Shown here in pieces: positions 20,478 through 33,940 of a stretch of DNA of 64,000 nucleotides; positions within the stretch are counted from its first letter, which is position 1, and every line of letters starts with the position of its first letter. The stretch is from Rhodocollybia butyracea (taxonomy: Eukaryota > Basidiomycota > Agaricomycetes > Agaricales > Omphalotaceae), in NCBI GenBank assembly GCA_015501585.1, contig JADNRY010000002.1, forward strand, positions 62,001-126,000, written 5' to 3'. A model generated the notes under the pieces. The model searched no databases. It worked only from the letters and a program-made list of their open reading frames with translations, and was not told the DNA's origin. Position numbers and translations under genes: made by a program.

Positions 20478-22318
20478 TCACAACTTTCCCTGTACTTGGA
20501 GAATCTGAAGTGCCTGCTCTAAATCGGCCCTGGGGCAATCTTCCCACCATGACCAATTCTCTCTGAGGGCAGCCCCAAGGACCAATAGCTGCTGTGAGTC
20601 CAACTCATGTCCTTCTTCATGAACGTCACTGAACTCTGGCATGTTCAACTCGTTGTAATACCCTTGTTTCCTTGATTTTTGCTGTAAAAGGTTCGCAAAA
20701 GGTCTACGAATATTATCGTAGACTTGGATCAAGCGAAGCAAACCTTCGGAGTCGCGCGGCACCAACCTATCGAACAGCTGTCGCAGAATGTAACCGTCCT
20801 AAACATAAGTGAGCCTTAGTCGAAATGAGTTAGTATGACTATCCTTACTTCTATTGCCTGTCCTGCGCCTGCACCTAAGAACATCACTAGTTTGTTAGTA
20901 CGTCAAGTTCAACTATAATTGTGGACTTGCCTAAATGCGGGACCATGCAGTGCTAGAAAGCATGAGAACATCCATTGAAGATATATCAACTTTACTTACA
21001 GCCTAAAAACATGAGAACACTCACTTTGAAGATATAGTTCAACTTTACTCACAGCATCCCCAAGTAAAAGTATGCGACGAGAAGCATACGTCTGTAATGG
21101 GCGCAAATCTCGGATTGGCCAGCAAGAAGGGTTTTCAATTGTCTATCTTTCACAGTTCAGTATGAAGAGTATGAACATACATAAGAACTTACGCTTAATA
21201 ACTTAACAGCTTCAGGTTCCCATCCAGAAAATGCGTCAAGCATCTCCTCTGTGGTGGCTTGACGAACGTCTAGACCAGGAATTTCTTTACCCTCGTCCTC
21301 TGGATTAGAAACGAAGGCTACAACATTTACAAGACTGCCGCCGTTGATGGGATACACGACTATATGCTATCCAAGAGCTTTCAGCCAAGGACGTTTAGAC
21401 ACAGCAAGTCGCTCCATGCTCACCTTGGATTTTCCGTTATACTGGGGTATCAGAGTCTAATATAAGTCTTCTCGAAGCAAGTATGTGCATGTAAATCACT
21501 TGCCATGATCGGATTTACCAAAGCTCTATGACCAGGACAAAGTCGCTCCAGTCTCTCTCTTGGGATGAGTCCTCGAAACGCCCTCGATCCGGTGAACACC
21601 AATTCTCCTGACTTGGATACGTATTGTCGAACCACAGATTTGATACCATCAGCTCCGATGACCATGTCGACAGAAGTACTGTAACCATTGTCGAAAATGA
21701 GCTTTACCCAATCGTGTTCTTCCTCACAGCGCTCGAGACGGTGGGACAGATGAATACGGCAAGAATCAGGAATATTCCGAAGGAGCGAATTCTGGAGATC
21801 CGAACGATGGAAGCAGAACCCTCCATCTTTATATCAACGTCAGCGGCAACACCTGGAAATCAACGATACGTGACTAACCTCTGGTGAAGATTTTACGGAA
21901 CGTGAACCCCTCTGGCCTATCACTCAGTCGCATCTCGAACGCCACCTCTGTAACAGAGCCCCATTAACTCGAATGATAGACTAGAACTTTGAAGCGCTCA
22001 CTCTGTGTGTTCGACGGAGGTTCTTTCAGTAGCACAGAGAGGTCGCTTTCTAAGCCCAAAGTCTTCAGTATATCCCAAGTCCGGGGCCAGACTGCAACTC
22101 CGGCACCAATCTCTGTGATCTGTGTTGTTTGTTCATACAGGTCCAATTCGATACGGGGACAGTTCTTGAGTGCAAGGGCGCATGCCAATCCTCCTAGACC
22201 GCCACCGCTATAGCTTCAAGTTAGTACTGGGTGTAGTCAACCGAGAAATAAGCTCCTACACAATTGCAATACGGAATTTTCTGGGGAGAGTGGATGCCAT
22301 CTCGTGGTCGATAGTCAT
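20478..22318 (-). CDS. FAD-dependent monooxygenase (salicylate hydroxylase-like)
   Basis: A flavin hydroxylase of the class that adds oxygen to aromatic rings using NAD(P)H and O2. The start at 22318 (MTIDHEMASTLPRKFRIAIV) runs through a 3' splice into the Rossmann motif VGGGLGGLACALAL. Further on come GAGVAVWPRTWDILKTLGLE, the DG motif VIGADGIKSVVRQYV, and the GD motif GDAAHCMVPHLGAGAGQAIE. The C-terminal part reads LRLIQVYDNIRRPFANLLQQ. The second Ala of GDAAH is a 3-nt exon (GCT, 21000-21002) between introns 21003-21052 and 20953-20999, which are near copies of each other. No signal peptide was seen. The substrate is unknown; salicylate-type, kynurenine-type and secondary-metabolite enzymes share these motifs. 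Confidence 0.85.
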
Positions 22319-23340
22319 GATCTTGCTTAGGACCGGCCGAAAGTAAATAACAAAGGGCGTGACTTGTTCCTTCGAAGGATAAAAGAAGCTGTTTATATAG
22401 AATTCAGAATCCTCAGATAAACTTGCTAGTAGTAGTAGTATCTTACTCGGCTCTGCCATCCAGGGGGTCCTACAAGAGAACAGCCTGAGCTGGTCACAGA
22501 TGAGGCCTTGAGGGCCCAAGTTCCCACGCAGGGGGCAAACACTCTCGAAGGGTAGTTTATAGCTCCAACATCAATGGAATAAAATGATTAAGATTCGACG
22601 CCTTCATCCTCAGACAATTCCCAATCTGGGCCGTGCGAACCCCCCGTAATGAAAACCTTCCAATGACACACTACCTCATGGGTAAACTTGGCCGTGGGGA
22701 TAACATCCCAGTAGAAGATAAAAATAATACAAAGCTGATGAGTCGCCTGAAAAAATGACATTGATAGGGAGTGGGGGTACATTGGGAAGTGGCTGCTGAT
22801 CATATCAGCAAGAAAGCTGTAGGTATAGACCGCAGTAAACTTGAACGCCGCGCATCGTCCGACCAAACGACCCCCTGAGTAGTGCAAATTTGGAAGAGGT
22901 AGAGACCTACTTATGCATGCACGTACAACAGGTACATAGACAGATGTGCATTTTGCAAGGCATATAGATCGCAATACGAAGGCCAATGCTCGGTCAATGT
23001 CTTGAAAACATTCGGATCCTTGGAATTTGTGTACTTGAACTTTGATTCGATAATGCATCCTGAGCAAGGACGGCCGCGTCCGAGCTAATGTCAATCAGTA
23101 TTCAGAAGGCCTACTTTAATTTAAAGGACGTGCTTCTTCCTGATCCAAATCGCATATATCCTATATCGTCGACCCCTGCAAAGCCAACAGAGTATTATCG
23201 TGAGATAGCAGAAAGAGAGCACAGATCTAACTTTGTATTTAATGCTTCAAGAAACTATATAACGTACTGCGAAAATGCGAGAATGAACAGGCTAATAAAG
23301 TATTACAGTGGTCTAATCTAGAATTTATTCCAAGAAGGGA
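22319..23340. other. Intergenic stretch between monooxygenase and ACC genes
   Basis: A 168-codon minus-strand frame (22588-23094) exists, but its composition is unlike a gene and no motif was recognised. Otherwise nothing was seen. Confidence 0.3.
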
Positions 23341-26300
23341 TCAAGAGGTGGCATAAGATGGCGGACCTGAAGGTAATAGTTAATAAAGAACAGTCATATT
23401 GAATAATACAAACACACCTGGCGAGCGCGTTGCATTTTGCAAAACAGAGATCAGGGAGTTTCTCTCTTCATCGGAGAGGTTATCTGCGAGACGAGTGAGT
23501 CCACTCAAAGCTGCTTTTCTATCTTCCTTCGTCAGTTCAATCATACGGCGTATTAGATAGTCCCCTTTGAGTTGCGATATTGTTTGAGACAAGTCAAGTT
23601 TCTCCAGCATCTCGACCACTTGGCGGTCCTCCATGGTAGCATCGATCGAAGCGAGCGAGTCAAGTAGACGCGAACGATATTCGCCGGTTGAACCAGGGCT
23701 AGCTTCAGTAAGGTCTGCAAGAGCTGCAGAGCGAGCGACTCGAGCCCGAACAGCCCAATAGAACTTCCTACGAGCGTCCTTCCAGATAGCGGGCTTCGCA
23801 CATCCCTTAGCCTCCATGCGACCAGTTCGACTATAAACATCATCAGAACAGTACAATTTCATCAGAAGCGACACTCACTCGTGAAGGTCCGCATAAAGAA
23901 GAGCAATTTGTTTGTATGTGGGTTGCAAGACCGACTCACGTCTCTCTAAAGCAGCACTAGCGGCAGCACGTTCTTCTGCGGTCTTCGTATTGTCCTTGCT
24001 CGTACGCTTCAGTGAAGCATATTCGGTGTCCAGCCGCTCCATCAAAGCCACAACTTTGTTCTGACGGAATTTGATTTCGACTATACCCTCAGGCTCCAGA
24101 ACGCCAGCACGAGCATCAACATCAGCATACATTTCCATCTGCTCAGAGTTGATGGAGGGATCGAGCACGACCCAAGCACCACCACGAAGCTCACCGTTAG
24201 GAACGATGTAAACGAAGATGGGCTGTTTGTAACTTGAAAGACCATCGACGATCTTCGAGCCTTGTTTCAGGACTTCGTCGTACATATCTTGTTGACCTCC
24301 GGAGAAACCACGCCAATTAGCGAAGATGATCAGAGGCAGACCTTCCCGGTTGAAATCAAAGATCGCCTGAGCAGTCTTGTAAGCAGAGTTGGGGTACCAT
24401 ACCTGACCGGCTTCCATGATGCGCTGTTCGAATGAGGCAGGGTTGGCGGGATCAGCAGGAACAACTCGCTCGATAGTCCTCGTTTCAACAGCAATGACAC
24501 CCATTGGAATACCGCCAAGACGAGCACGCCCAACAACAACTGTCTGCGCCCACCCACTAAGCGTCTCTTGGAATGAGCCCTTGTCGAAGAACCCACTCAT
24601 CCACTCAGAAGTTGTCTCGTCAACCTTCCCTTCAATGAACCATCTAGGATCATATGCGCCTTTAGGAGGGGTATATCCGATATCCCGGTCCCAAGAGTCT
24701 GACGACTCTCGAACCGGTAAAGCACCATCCTTCACTTCGGGAACATAAGATAGCCATTCCAGGATCTGCGTAGCGCCCTGAAGATCACTGCTTGCTGTCA
24801 GGTGCGAAACACCATTCTTGAACATAATTTGAGTTCCTCCAAGCTGAAGATTGGAGGTATAGACTTCACGCCCAAGTACTTTGTTTAGAGCACCGGCGCC
24901 TGTCAGAATGATAGGTTGACCTTCTACCTGGACTGCACGCTCTCCGAGTCGAACAAGATAAGCACCAATACCAACGGACCTGGCGGTAACAAGAGTGATG
25001 GTGAAGATATCGTCATAAGCTCTCGATGTCTCGCCAGCAATTAGACCTGATCCCTTCAGAGACTCAACTCCAAGGCCATCCTGCAAACCAATGATATCGG
25101 TGATTTTATGACGCACTTCGCCTCCAACCTCAATGTCCACAGTTTTGACAGAACCTGGGCCTTTCTCCTCCAACTTTAGATAGTTCTCGTGGGTCAGGTA
25201 CAGATAGTTGACACCCTTCTCAGGATGTTCTTCGTCGTTCCATGCAGCAGAGAACAAGGGAAGGAGTTCTTCTGCTAAACCGATCCGAGCACCAGAATTA
25301 GCTGAGAGATAGATGCGAGGAAGGCCATGTTCCCTTGCATACTGAGTGACGAGATAAAAGAATTGGTCTTCCACAGGTCCGAAAGACCCAATCTTGTATG
25401 TGATATCGTTTGCAACGACAACAACTTTGCGGCCGTTAGGGAATTCGGGGGTTCGCATTGTGAATACCCAGCCGACCATTCCGAAAGTATTGTTTCCTGG
25501 GGCTCTGTCAACTTCGGTAAGCTGGTCATGCTCGTCGAGCACCAACTCCTTCGACTCCAGGAGGACCTTGGGTTTGACTAGGGAAGAACTCGTAGTACGG
25601 GCGGTATCCCATACGTTTTGCAAAGCTTTGGAAAACAAGTCCGGGAAGTCATACACGTAGGTAGTACCGATGAGGTGAGCTTGGTAACGCTTGGGCTGTA
25701 GAGATTCCTTCGTGGAATAAGGTTGGTGGACGGGTTGTAGATGAAGAGGGCCCTTTTCCCCGATAGATTTCAGGATGGTAGTTCCCTTGTCAGTGGTGAT
25801 TTCCTGGTATCCGTGGTAGTTGACAATGAAGCCAGATACGTTCTCGATTACGCAACGAATGGGCGTAACATTACCTTCTGCATCCTCCAACGCAATTCGG
25901 AGCTCAGACCCAGTAACATGAAGACGCCACAGACGTTTACCGTGTCTTTCAATGAAACCAGAGATGGCGGCAAGGACATCCTCATATGTGACGGCGAGGT
26001 TGTAGACGAAGTTCAAGAAGATGTGGTTGCAGTCGGCATTCCTCTGTTCCGCACAGACCAATTCTAGCGCGTCCAAGACGTTTGTAACTAGACGATCGGT
26101 CTCAGAAATAAGGTACTCTGCAGTGCTCATTGTACCCCGGAGTCGTCCAGGACGAACAAGAGCGCGAACGAAGAACCGATTGTCTAGCTGGTTCTCGCGA
26201 GCAACGGCGTGGTAGATGTGAATCTGCTTGTTTTCGACAAAGACGGGCCTGAGCTTGTAATTAGATAGGCGACTGAGCTCCAGCTGGAAAGCAAGGGCAG

Positions 26301-29300
26301 GTTCAATGTTACGGATGGATTGTTCTTCCGCCCAGGAACCACTGGTTTCACGCAAGGTGATATACACCGGGTACTGACTAGGACGGCAAAGCATGATGGA
26401 TACACGGCCCACACCACGCGCACGGAGAGTGCTCGACTGCTCGTTAATGAAGCCAGTAACCTTTTCAAACCATGCTTCTTCAGGCATGTCATCCTCGGCT
26501 TTGAAGAGACGCAGTGCGACGTTTAAGACGTTAGGCGGTGACTGAGGATTTCCGTATCGCTGATCATATTCCACTTTGTCAAACACAGGCAGAGCAGAGG
26601 CAACTTTGTGGAATCCTTTCGCCAGCGCAGAGAAGTTGGGGAATGATGATATAGCTCCAACTCGAATGGGCTGGGATGTATGGCGGCTGATCAGATAGGT
26701 TAGGTCACTGACAGATGCTTTCCTCTTGTTTTCGGTAAAGTTGAACTTGGAATCGCTAGAGACGACAAAACTTTGTAAGACAAAGTTTATGAACCATATG
26801 ATGAACTCACCCATATGGGGTTTGCGGAATACGGGGTGTGGAAGGAGGTGAATGTGACTGGCCCAGGTTGAAGCGCCACGTAACAACGTCCGGAGAGTCC
26901 TCGTCGATTAACTCTCCTTCTTCATAATCAATGGAAAGCAACGTGTAAGCCTTGTATGCACGACGGATATAAACCTCAAAGGCAGCTATCAGTGGCATTG
27001 AAGTAAGAATGGGTCTGTTGTGATTCGAACAAAACTGAACTGACCGAGGCGCACCATAGGGTCTGAATGCTCGAAAAAGGCCGAAAGCACGTCATAGACG
27101 GTGTAGCGAGTGTCGCTAAGTTCTCGCAAAACTTCAGCGGACGGAGCGTGTGCACTGTTGCCTTGTTCGCCGTAATACTGTTGGGTGACTGAGTTCTTCA
27201 ATACCGTCTCCATTTGGCCAAGTCGCTCTTCGTAAGAAGGCATCTGGCTCGTGATGAGCACTTCTCGTGCTTTCAGAGACACGGAAGTCGATGACCTATG
27301 AAGAAAGTTGGAGTAAAAACAAAAACATTCATGAAAATTAGGCAACTCACTTGGCCTCCAGAGCAGCAAGATTCTGCAGCACTTGGTTCAATTTGTTCTC
27401 CGGGCTGGAATAATTCAATCCGCTTATCTTGATATAGTTAAGCAGAGCGAGAACAAGTTTAGCCTTGCTTGAGGCCTTGATGTGGCTCAGAACGAGATTG
27501 ATGACCTTATCGAGGTCTTCCTTGTTCTGTTCACGAAGCGTGAGAATGCGGGCTTCTATGCTTCCACCAAACAATCTCTCAGTCGCCTCGTATTTTCCAA
27601 GCAAGTTTGACCAAACTTCAACTTCATGACCCTTCGAACCACCTGCATATCTGTCCATAACATCATATATGGCACCGATCTGTACGCGGAACATAGGTCG
27701 GTCTTGAGGAAGAACGCTGGCCTCGATGAAGTTTTCGAGGACTTTCTTGATTCGGACCGCTGGGAAGTCTTTGCCATCCGTTTTGGCTCTGGCAGCATCA
27801 AGGACAGCATGGATGCTATCATCGAGCTTGGCGGGGATACGACCAGATAAAGAAGAAAGGATGGCGCTCAATTCGGAGTAAGGAAGCTCGGGATCGTGAA
27901 GGATTTCGATCAGGTCTTTGACCGTGGATGCCATGATAGCCTGGTTGTCGAAACCGTCCAAAATGTCATTCAAGACGCCGAGGCAGCGAAGGAAACGTTG
28001 GTTGGGCTTGCTACCAATGACAGCCGGGGTACCCATGGTGGGAAGGAGGCCTTCAAAAGGCTTTGCGTGCTTGACGCGGGTAGGATCATCCAAAGTCAGG
28101 ATACCAAGAATGTCGCCGGGGTCAAGACTAACTCCGGGCTGCTTGATGAGCTGTACGATACCATCCTCGGATGCCACCAAGGGCATGTACATTTTCATGA
28201 CCTGAAATCAACGTGAATTTCGCGAGATACTCGAAAAGAAGTAAAAATCAACGATACCTCTATCTCAGCATATTGCTCCCCGGCATTAATGTGTTCACCG
28301 CTATCCACAAAGAATCGAACAAGTTTTCCTGGACTCGGACTCCTTAACTGCGTGGGGTCGTTCTCCTGTTCGATCAAGCAGGTCTTGGCGTCAACCATGA
28401 GTCGAAGGGCACCGACTTCTTCGCGCCAGTAGATCGAGTGACTCCTTCCGTCCAACGAAACAAGGAGACCACCATCAGCCAAAGGACGAGCGCCAACCAT
28501 AGTAGCACCACCATTCAAATAGAGAGTCCACGCAGTAGCCGATGATCGGGCGGCGGTGAACGAGTAGCGAACGTTCTCGTAGATAAAGTCGATAACGAAA
28601 ACAGTTTTCAAAACATCACGGGCAGGTACCTGACCTTTGTCCAAGATACGCTTGTATTCTGTCCAGCAGGCTTCTGAAGCGAGGTAAGCCTTGGTTACAG
28701 CACCACAGATGACTGCAAGAGTAGCATCGGGACGTTCGGCGGTCAGCTTGTTGCTGATAAGAGAATCAAGCCAGCCAGTGGTGATGCTGTTATCCTTGAA
28801 GGCATCGAGCTCGAGGAGCTTGATCAGATACTCGACAGTGGTTCTGAAATCTCCACGAATACTGAGCTCCTTGAGGGCGATGATCATGTTTTTACGACTC
28901 TCGCTTCGGTCTTCGCCGTACGCGAAGATGTGCCCGAATTGCGAATCGGCAAATTCGTGCAGACCACCGGCGGAACTGACGGAGAAGTAACCCCAGACGT
29001 TTGTGCTAGAGCGGAAGTTGAGCTCCTGGAGGGAACCTGAAGATGGCTTGAACCCAGCATCGGGGTTCTCTGCAGTGATACGGACAGCGACGACATGTCC
29101 TTTGGGACGCGGTTTACGCTGGAGCTGGTTAGCATCGGGCTTGGTCATATCAAAGTCGATCTCCGACGCGGCGTTGTGATCTACTCCATACAGTTGACGA
29201 ATGTGTCGGATACGGTGGAGAGGGATACCCATCGCGACCTGAAGCTGGGCTGCGGGAAGGTTGACTCCGGATACCATCTCTGTCGTAGGATGCTCGACTT

Positions 29301-30641
29301 GGAGACGAGGATTAAGCTCGAGGAAATGGAAGCTATCATCGGCATGGCTGTAAAGATCTTTGAAAAGCTTAGTTGATGTTGGTCGATAAATACAGACATG
29401 TACACACATTCTACAGTTCCTGCGCTGACATAGCCAACAAGCTTAGCTAGACGAACAGCTGCACGCTCCATCTTCTCGAATGTTTCTTCTTTGGCAATGG
29501 TAACAGGAGCTTCTTCGATGATTTTTTGATGACGTCTTTGAACAGAGCAGTCTCGTCCAAACAAGGATATAGCGTTTCCATACTGATCTGCGAGAAGCTG
29601 AACTTCAAGATGACGAGCAGCACCGGCCAACTTCATAATGAAGATCGGAGAGCCTACAAGATTATTAGATAGCGAGCAAGAAAAAAAAAACGCGAAAGAC
29701 GTACCAGGAATTTCACCAGCCACTGCATGATATGCGTTCTTGAAACCTTCAGGTTTATCGACCTTACGAATACCTTTTCCTCCACCTCCTTCACTGGCCT
29801 TGATCATTATAGGCCATCCAATCTGCTCGGCTTTCACAAGACCTTGTTCGACAGAAGTCACGCAAGCATCTTGGTATGCTTTGTCCGGCACGGTAACGAA
29901 TCCTGCCTCAGAGAGAACAGTATCGGAGATCCCAGTTCCCGACCATGGCATAGTCGGAACCTTGGCATGTTGTGCGACGATAGTGCTAGAAATTTTGTCG
30001 CCCAAACTTCTCATGGCGCTACCTGGAGGGCCGATGAAGACGATTTTGTTTTTACTGGCAGCAAGACTCTCTGGAAGACGAGGGTTTTCAGAAGCATGTC
30101 CCCAACCAGCCCAGACAGCATGAACGCCTGTACGTTCAGCGACATCGACAATAAGGTCAACGTTGGCGTAGTTGTTGTTATTAGTTCCACCTGGAACTTC
30201 GATGTAACGATCAGCCATACGGATGTATTCCGCATTGACCTTGAGATCTTCTGGTGTGGCCATGACTGTAAATTCTACTTGACGTTCGCTGCCAAATGTT
30301 TCGTAGCTCCATTGTCGGATCGACCTGATTTCCTTTACGGCGGCAATACCTGCAGAACGATGAGAAAAGATATAACTGAAGACAACGCGACGCACCGTTA
30401 TTCGCAATAAGGACCTAAGAAAACAATGTTGAGAAAAAACAGCTGGAAAAAATGAATTAAAATAGACCTTTGTGATCACTGTGTGACCTCCATTTGATTT
30501 CACAAAATCATAGACACTACTTGGTGATGCTTTGTCTAATGAGTTGCCGCCTACAACGCGTTAGTAAAAAAAAAAGCGCGATGAAAAAGGAAAAAGTATA
30601 CCAATAAATTGCTGCACTCGAGAGTGGTCGTACGCCGACAT
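23341..30641 (-). CDS. ACC1: Acetyl-CoA carboxylase, multidomain
   Basis: It makes malonyl-CoA for fatty acid synthesis in the cytosol. The start at 30641 ([14 protein letters not shown]) and the short last exon 23341-23366 (ending PPSYATS) bound about 2,200 residues, as in yeast Acc1. Biotin carboxylase: [20 protein letters not shown]-grasp loop [14 protein letters not shown], then [20 protein letters not shown]. Biotinyl domain: EVMKMYMPL, with the biotin lysine codon at 28193-28195; a 56-nt intron (28202-28257) falls between E and V. The central region keeps [12 protein letters not shown], matching the Snf1-regulated serine of yeast Acc1 (codon 26713-26715). Carboxyltransferase: [16 protein letters not shown], then [13 protein letters not shown] and [20 protein letters not shown]. 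All key motifs are intact. Confidence 0.97.
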
Positions 30642-31425
30642 GGAAGAAGGGAAGAAAGAAAGACGCGAACTTGTTGGGGAAACCGGGTCCGTTGCCTGCT
30701 TATTTTAAGTCGCCCCCAAAAGTAAGTACTTCAATTAGTCAGCCGGCGGCTAAACTCAAAAAAAAGAACCTCTTTAGTGATTCTGAACGCGAAAGTACGC
30801 AAAAATAACCTTTAACTTGAGAATACTCTCAGGAGTACGGGAGCGAACGCGATTTGCGCGCGACGCATTGTAATCCCGACGCTCTAGATATTAACACAGT
30901 CCAGGCGGGTCTAGGCTCTCAGTTTTGTATATATATATTGCTCAGTTCAAACCGCACTTGGTACAAGCCAGCTATCGCATTTCATGCATGTCATGAGCCA
31001 TCCAAGATATCCAAACTTGAAGGCCCCTGCTGCGACCCAGAGTACTTCTCTCAAAACTTGGTTGCATCATCATGCGAACGAACAATCCTTCAAAGACCAG
31101 GGTAGTAACCGTTTCACACAAAGCGCTCTTCGCAAAGACTCCTTACTCTCCCGCACGTTGACAGTATGATTTCCCGCATGTCGCCTGAGTCCGGAATTAG
31201 TTTCCATACGTTGGTAATGGCATATCATCTCAAGTATATTCGACAGCGACCGGAGGAATGAGTTCTCTAGCTGAAGCATAGGTAGCGGATGGGGATGGCG
31301 AAAATACGCAGGTAAGGCATTGTTGAGGCGCGCTTGCCACGGTAATGTTTCTCTGGTGTACACGGATCCACTGCCTGTGTGAGTGGAATTCTCGATATCA
31401 CCGCGGGTACAAACTACCTATCTAC
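30642..31425. other. ACC1 promoter and DcpS 3' flank
   Basis: About 780 bp upstream of ACC1 with no gene. It is purine-rich next to the ATG. Small open frames on the plus strand lack motifs. No confident transcription-factor site could be named. Confidence 0.35.
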
Positions 31426-32709
31426 CTATTCGTCAACTTCTACTGATGTCTGAGCTATTCTCATCGAATCATACAAACCATGTTGCTCTCCAAGGTTGTA
31501 TGTAAGTGTCACGTTCTTGAATATATCTGGGCTGACTTCCAACTGTGTACCACTTGTTCAAAACATCCGCGCACTGGAGTAATAACCCACTTACAAGCGA
31601 AATAACATCATCCAGCAAATGAGCTTGGCCGACAGCCATACCTACTCCTGAAAGCTCGTAATTCGCATTCACAACATGTACATGAAAGTGATCTAGATAA
31701 GAGATCAGTTAACGTGACTGGGAAGAAAGGGGTGGTCGCGTACAATAACTGGGCTGGTAATGAATAAACATTCGAAGTCCTCCACGTTCAATACCCCATC
31801 TCTCTCCTACAACCCGATATGCTTCTTTTCGAATCGATTTGAGTAACCTAAGGTGAACATCTCCACGCAGATCGCGTAACGATCGCAGACCAGGATCACG
31901 CGCGATAACGAGGAGGTATAAACTCGAGATGGTATGCAAGTCCCATTTCATATCAGGAAGGATGAGGCATTCAGACGACGTGTAGAGTATTCCGCCCTGC
32001 TCTGAGCGTCCAGCGAGGATTTCTGTCACCCTAAAATACACTTAAGCCACATGTCAATTAACTAGAGCATAAGTACACAGACCATCGTGTCCTCTCGGGA
32101 GGTATACTGTTGATGTAGGGTTCTATGATTCGATGATAGAGCTCTGGGGTTTCTTGAACGAGAATTGAGTGTTGCTTCGTGTACTACGTGCACATAAGTT
32201 GCCTGGATGTACTATCCATGGATTATTGAAAACACACCTTTCGCACATGGACATCCGTAGCAGGACAAATCACATTAATCTTGACGTCGCCTTGAGGCTG
32301 TTTGGCTTCAGATCCTTGGGGAGACGACCATCCTGCAATCCATGTGTACTGCAAGGCTAATTTTCGTCAAGGCTTGCAAGGATTAATACGGGGACAGAGA
32401 GAACGCACGATGTCAGTGGAATCCATTACTTCTGTCTTGAGAATGACTTCTTTGAGTAACAAAGCAGCGTGTTCCGAGGCAAAAGCATTCTTTTCGATGC
32501 GGATGATAGCTTGGAGTGGCTGGCCTTCTTTAGAAGCGGTCTCGTTCCAGGTTGAAGGCAAAGTTCCAAGCAAAGTTAATCGACATCGGTCTGGATCTAT
32601 AAGAACAAGTTAAACACTAAAATGAAAGGACCGATCTCCGTATACCTTCACTCAATGTTTGTTGGAGCTCAAAAGACGTCAAAAGAGAAATGTCTGGTGT
32701 CAACGGCAT
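31426..32709 (-). CDS. DCS1: Scavenger mRNA decapping enzyme (DcpS/Dcs1)
   Basis: It hydrolyses the m7GpppN cap left after 3'-5' mRNA decay. The start at 32709 (MPLTPDISLLTSFELQQTLS) splices to DPDRCRLTLLGTLPSTWNET and LQAIIRIEKNAFASEHAALL, the N-terminal swapped domain. The C-terminal HIT-like domain shows LILPDMKWD, LYLLVIARD, GLRSLRDLRGDVHLRLL, a FIHYQPSY stretch and the catalytic histidine motif HFHVHVVNANYE. The last exon reads LEVSPDIFKNVTLTYNLGEQ and ends at 31426. At least five introns; exon borders in the middle third are approximate. Catalytic histidines are present. Confidence 0.9.
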
Positions 32710-33009
32710 GACTGATGGTGGTTTGGAACAACCCTGACCAATGACGGGAATAAAGAAAAAGTCCATTTGTACTTGAGCACGAGGCTGCACTTTTCGTGTA
32801 TGGAGAGACTCGTACTGTGAACGAAATGGCGTAGATACTTAAGTATGCCAGATGCAAAGCAAAGAGGAAAGCGAAATGCTACGTGAAATAGAAATGAAAT
32901 TGACAGCAGAGTTAAGTAAATGAAATCGAGTCCCCAACCAACTCTTCCTCATCAGTGCAAAGCCAGCTTCAGCAGAGCAGAGATACGCAGAGATACGGCG
33001 ACAATAAAC

Positions 33010-33490
33010 CTATGATTTCCAGATAAGGATCGCAAGGGATCCGACATAAAAGTAGATGAAGTGTTTGGTTTCTAGAAGAAAGATACTCTCAGCAACCAGG
33101 AGTATAATGGACAGAAGAACATGGAAAGAAAATTTGGACCTTGTCCATCGTGCGGCACGACGACGACAAAGTGAAGACAGAGAGAAATCATAAAGCGATC
33201 TAAAGCTCACCATGGGTAACGTAGCTTCCAAAATTCTTCCCAACGACGACATGCCATGTAGGACCATGTCTTCGGTCAAATTCCTTCTTGATCTGAGCAG
33301 CTATATCCTTCTCAATGTTGTACTTTTCCAACGCCGCCGACGCGATGTCGACGCTCTCCTGCTGCATTTCTTCGCTCATATCCACATTCTTGATAATGGC
33401 TTTGGGTAAAGCGGCACCATCAGAGTGGCCCTTTGGGCCAGAGCCAGTATCGGTGGATGACGAAGTGGGCGCGTCGAGTTTTTCTGCCAT
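33010..33490 (-). CDS. Dynein light chain LC8
   Basis: A dimeric hub protein of cytoplasmic dynein that also binds many short linear motifs. Two exons, 33211-33490 and 33010-33071, separated by a 139-nt intron, give 113 residues. The core reads [20 protein letters not shown], then [20 protein letters not shown] and [17 protein letters not shown]; the second exon gives [19 protein letters not shown]. The canonical protein is about 89 residues; here an extra, Ser/Gly-rich N-terminal tail of about 24 residues (starting [15 protein letters not shown]) precedes it. Nothing in the core looks broken. Confidence 0.95.
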
Positions 33491-33940
33491 CTGGGCAAAG
33501 TGACAGAAAGATTCACTGGAGAGAGGATGAGCGAGTTAGTTCAATGGGCTATTTAGCGGATCGAAAGAAGATTACCTTGCGGATAAGGCAAGGACAGGAC
33601 GAGGTAGATCAGAAGCAGCGAGGCAAGAAGAAACAAAGCACGTGGCGTAATATGGGCGTCAAATGTGGACAAGTAAAAGCGCCCGGGGATAGCCGTCCAG
33701 TCTGATACTTTGTCTGATACATATCGCATATCATGGATAATGCATCAAAACCCGTCGATGTAACTTTCGACCTACATAACAGCTTACATTTTAGGCAGGT
33801 CAGTTGTGCGAGATTGATCGGCTACTTATCAGTGACCTAGTGTTGGATTGCTAGTCCTCTAAGTGCAGAAGGTAAATGTTGACCTCGGCCAATCTTGTCA
33901 TACAGGTTGTAGCGAATCTATCAGCTGGTGCCGTGTAGTC

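Noticed and set aside
22588..23094. 168-codon minus-strand frame
   Set aside because: No motif, odd composition and no supporting splice sites; probably chance.
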